Assembly (NCBI GenBank): GCA_964550025.1 | Contig: CAZJYI010000163.1 | Coordinates: 1-23,592 of the forward strand | Direction: 5' to 3' | Source of the DNA: CAZJYI01 sp964550025 | Lineage (GTDB): Bacteria > Verrucomicrobiota > Kiritimatiellia > UBA8416 > CAYOBW01 | Length of the DNA stretch: 23,592 bases | Part shown: positions 22,503 through 23,592 of the stretch, one piece after another | How the letters are laid out: each line of letters begins with the position of its first letter | Position numbering within the stretch: position 1 is the first letter of the stretch | The notes under the pieces: generated by a model | Database searches by the model: none | Seen by the model: only the letters and a program-made list of their open reading frames with translations | What the model was told of the DNA's origin: nothing | Program-made: the position numbers and the translations under genes

Positions 22503-23510
22503 TTGACGGGAAAAGGGCGAATCGAGCAAGCCTTGCGCTGCGGGGAACCGGACCATGTGCCGACTTTCGAGTGGTTCATCGACGACGGGGTTGGTGAAGC
22601 CCTGACTGGCTCGAGGGATCCTGTCGATATCGTTGATGCGCTCGACATCGACGGTATCAATGTTCGCGCGGACTATGAGCGCGAGGACATCGGGACCGAC
22701 ACGTACCGGGACGAATGGGGAACGGTACGCAAGCTGACGGGCGACTGCATTGCCGCCGTGCTGGAGCATCCGATCGACGATATCGCGGCACATGGGGACT
22801 ACAGCTTTCCCGACTGCACGGCGCCGCAGCGTTTCCGGACGCTGGAACGTGCCCTTGAACGCTTTGGGGATCGGCGTGCCGTGATACTCAATCTCCGCGA
22901 CGGTTTCTCCGACATGCGAGATCTTCTGGGGTACGAGAATGCGCTGATCCAGTTCATGGTGGAGCCGGAGCTCTTCCGCGAGTTATTGGACCGCGCGGTG
23001 GACTACAATCTTGAGTTGGCACGCCTGGCGCGTGAGCGCTACGGCGTGGGCGTCGTGGCCACAACCGACGACGTCGCGAACGATGCCGGCCTGCTCTTTC
23101 GGCCGGAGCAGTACCTCGAGACCATTGGACCGTCCTTCAGACGGGTCATGCAGGGCTACAAGGACTTGGGCTATCTCATCGTCAAGCACTGCGATGGTGA
23201 TGTGACGTCGGTGGTTGACTTCTGGGTCGAGTGCGGGATCGACGGCCTCGATCCGATAGACCCGGGGGCAGGAATGCGGCTGGATGCGTTCAGGGAACGC
23301 TATGGCACGGACCTTTGCCTGAAAGGCAACGTCGACTGCAAGGGCGCCTTGTGTGACGGTACGGAAGAAGAGGTGGAGAAGGAGGTGCGCGATTGTCTGG
23401 ATAAGGCCGGGCGCGTCGGGTACATTCTGTCGTCGAGCAACACGATTCATCGTGGCGTGAAGCCGGAGAACTACCGGGCCATGCTGGCGGCGCTGCGGAA
23501 GTGGGGGTGA
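22503..23510 (+). CDS. Uroporphyrinogen decarboxylase-fold protein, MtaA/CmuA-type methyltransferase-like
   Basis: Member of the UroD superfamily, 335 residues; closer in pattern to cobalamin-dependent methyltransferases (MtaA/CmuA) than to haem-pathway HemE, whose N-terminal Arg-rich substrate motif is absent. Visible features are GKGRIEQALRCGEPDHVPTF at the N-terminus, TTDDVANDAGLLFRPEQY, KHCDGDV (His229, Cys230), DPIDPGAGM, and KGNVDC (Cys279). The His and Cys residues could bind zinc, as in MtaA-type enzymes. TTG at 22503 was chosen because ggagg (22492–22496) is six bases upstream and the protein then starts like the family. The long in-frame ATG at 22377 would add 42 Arg-rich residues. 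No corrinoid protein is adjacent. In PVC genomes such genes often sit in sugar-catabolic clusters with unknown role. Confidence 0.85.
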   Translation: MTGKGRIEQALRCGEPDHVPTFEWFIDDGVGEALTGSRDPVDIVDALDIDGINVRADYEREDIGTDTYRDEWGTVRKLTGDCIAAVLEHPIDDIAAHGDYSFPDCTAPQRFRTLERALERFGDRRAVILNLRDGFSDMRDLLGYENALIQFMVEPELFRELLDRAVDYNLELARLARERYGVGVVATTDDVANDAGLLFRPEQYLETIGPSFRRVMQGYKDLGYLIVKHCDGDVTSVVDFWVECGIDGLDPIDPGAGMRLDAFRERYGTDLCLKGNVDCKGALCDGTEEEVEKEVRDCLDKAGRVGYILSSSNTIHRGVKPENYRAMLAALRKWG

Positions 23511-23513
23511 GGG

Positions 23514-23577
23514 GATTAGGGATTGCGGATTGCGGATTGCGGATTGAGGATTTGGGGAATGCGGAATGCGGATTCTG
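23514..23577. repeat. Heptanucleotide tandem array (gattgcg)
   Basis: Directly after the UroD-like stop come heptamers gattagg, gattgcg three times, gattgag and gatttgg, then ggaatgcg, gaatgcg and gattctg. The unit length is 7 with one 8-base slip. The window ends soon after in a G-rich tail, so the full extent is not visible. Nothing codes here. Confidence 0.85.
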
Positions 23578-23592
23578 GGGAGGGAGAGGGGG

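Noticed and set aside
22503..23510. Haem-pathway uroporphyrinogen decarboxylase (hemE)
   Set aside because: The N-terminal HemE substrate motif is missing and the His/Cys pattern resembles MtaA-type proteins; no haem-synthesis neighbours.

Overview
The window is about 23.6 kb of GC-rich bacterial chromosome. The left third is a colinear housekeeping cluster; the rest is accessory genes typical of the Planctomycetota–Verrucomicrobiota–Lentisphaerota group or similar phyla such as Kiritimatiellota and Hydrogenedentota. The clues are a tandem DUF1080 protein, a hydrazine-synthase-alpha-like cytochrome fused to a formylglycine-generating-enzyme fold, Tat-exported Gfo/Idh/MocA oxidoreductases, a UroD/MtaA-type protein, and many short inverted and heptameric intergenic repeats. 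The phylum cannot be fixed from the sequence alone. No rRNA, tRNA, CRISPR array, transposase or phage gene was seen.

Layout. 312–7125 (+): purA, uppS, cdsA, dxr, rseP, ispG. From uppS to rseP the genes overlap or nearly touch (TAATG at uppS/cdsA, ATGA at cdsA/dxr, 22 nt before rseP), so they probably share one transcript. They join two MEP-pathway steps, the undecaprenyl carrier, phospholipid precursor synthesis and a site-2 protease: an envelope and isoprenoid operon. 7330–8649 (-): a secreted two-domain DUF1080 protein with a recognisable promoter. 9005–9592 (-): a regulator with two winged-helix domains, whose start codon abuts a 30-bp palindrome that is probably its operator. 9821–10114 (+): a small two-helix membrane protein.

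10280–16963 (-): a two-gene operon with 6 nt between genes. The first gene encodes a 1335-residue exported protein with a beta-sandwich-like region, a PD40/HzsA-type propeller, two CxxCH haem motifs and a C-terminal FGE-like domain. The second encodes an 889-residue exported protein with a peptidase-MA-like region that has lost its zinc histidines, followed by a probable propeller. This pair is the strongest candidate here for an undescribed extracytoplasmic system.

17377–23510: a sugar-type redox module. An SDR and a zinc alcohol dehydrogenase lie on the minus strand, divergent from two tandem Gfo/Idh/MocA oxidoreductases, a strong terminator and a UroD/MtaA-like protein. The SDR has Arg in place of the catalytic Lys.

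The intergenic regions are rich in structure: REPIN-like inverted hairpin doublets at 18248–18322 and 22278–22355, the first with compensatory stem changes; a 32-bp inverted repeat at 17206–17292; other imperfect inverted repeats; and heptanucleotide arrays at both ends of the window.
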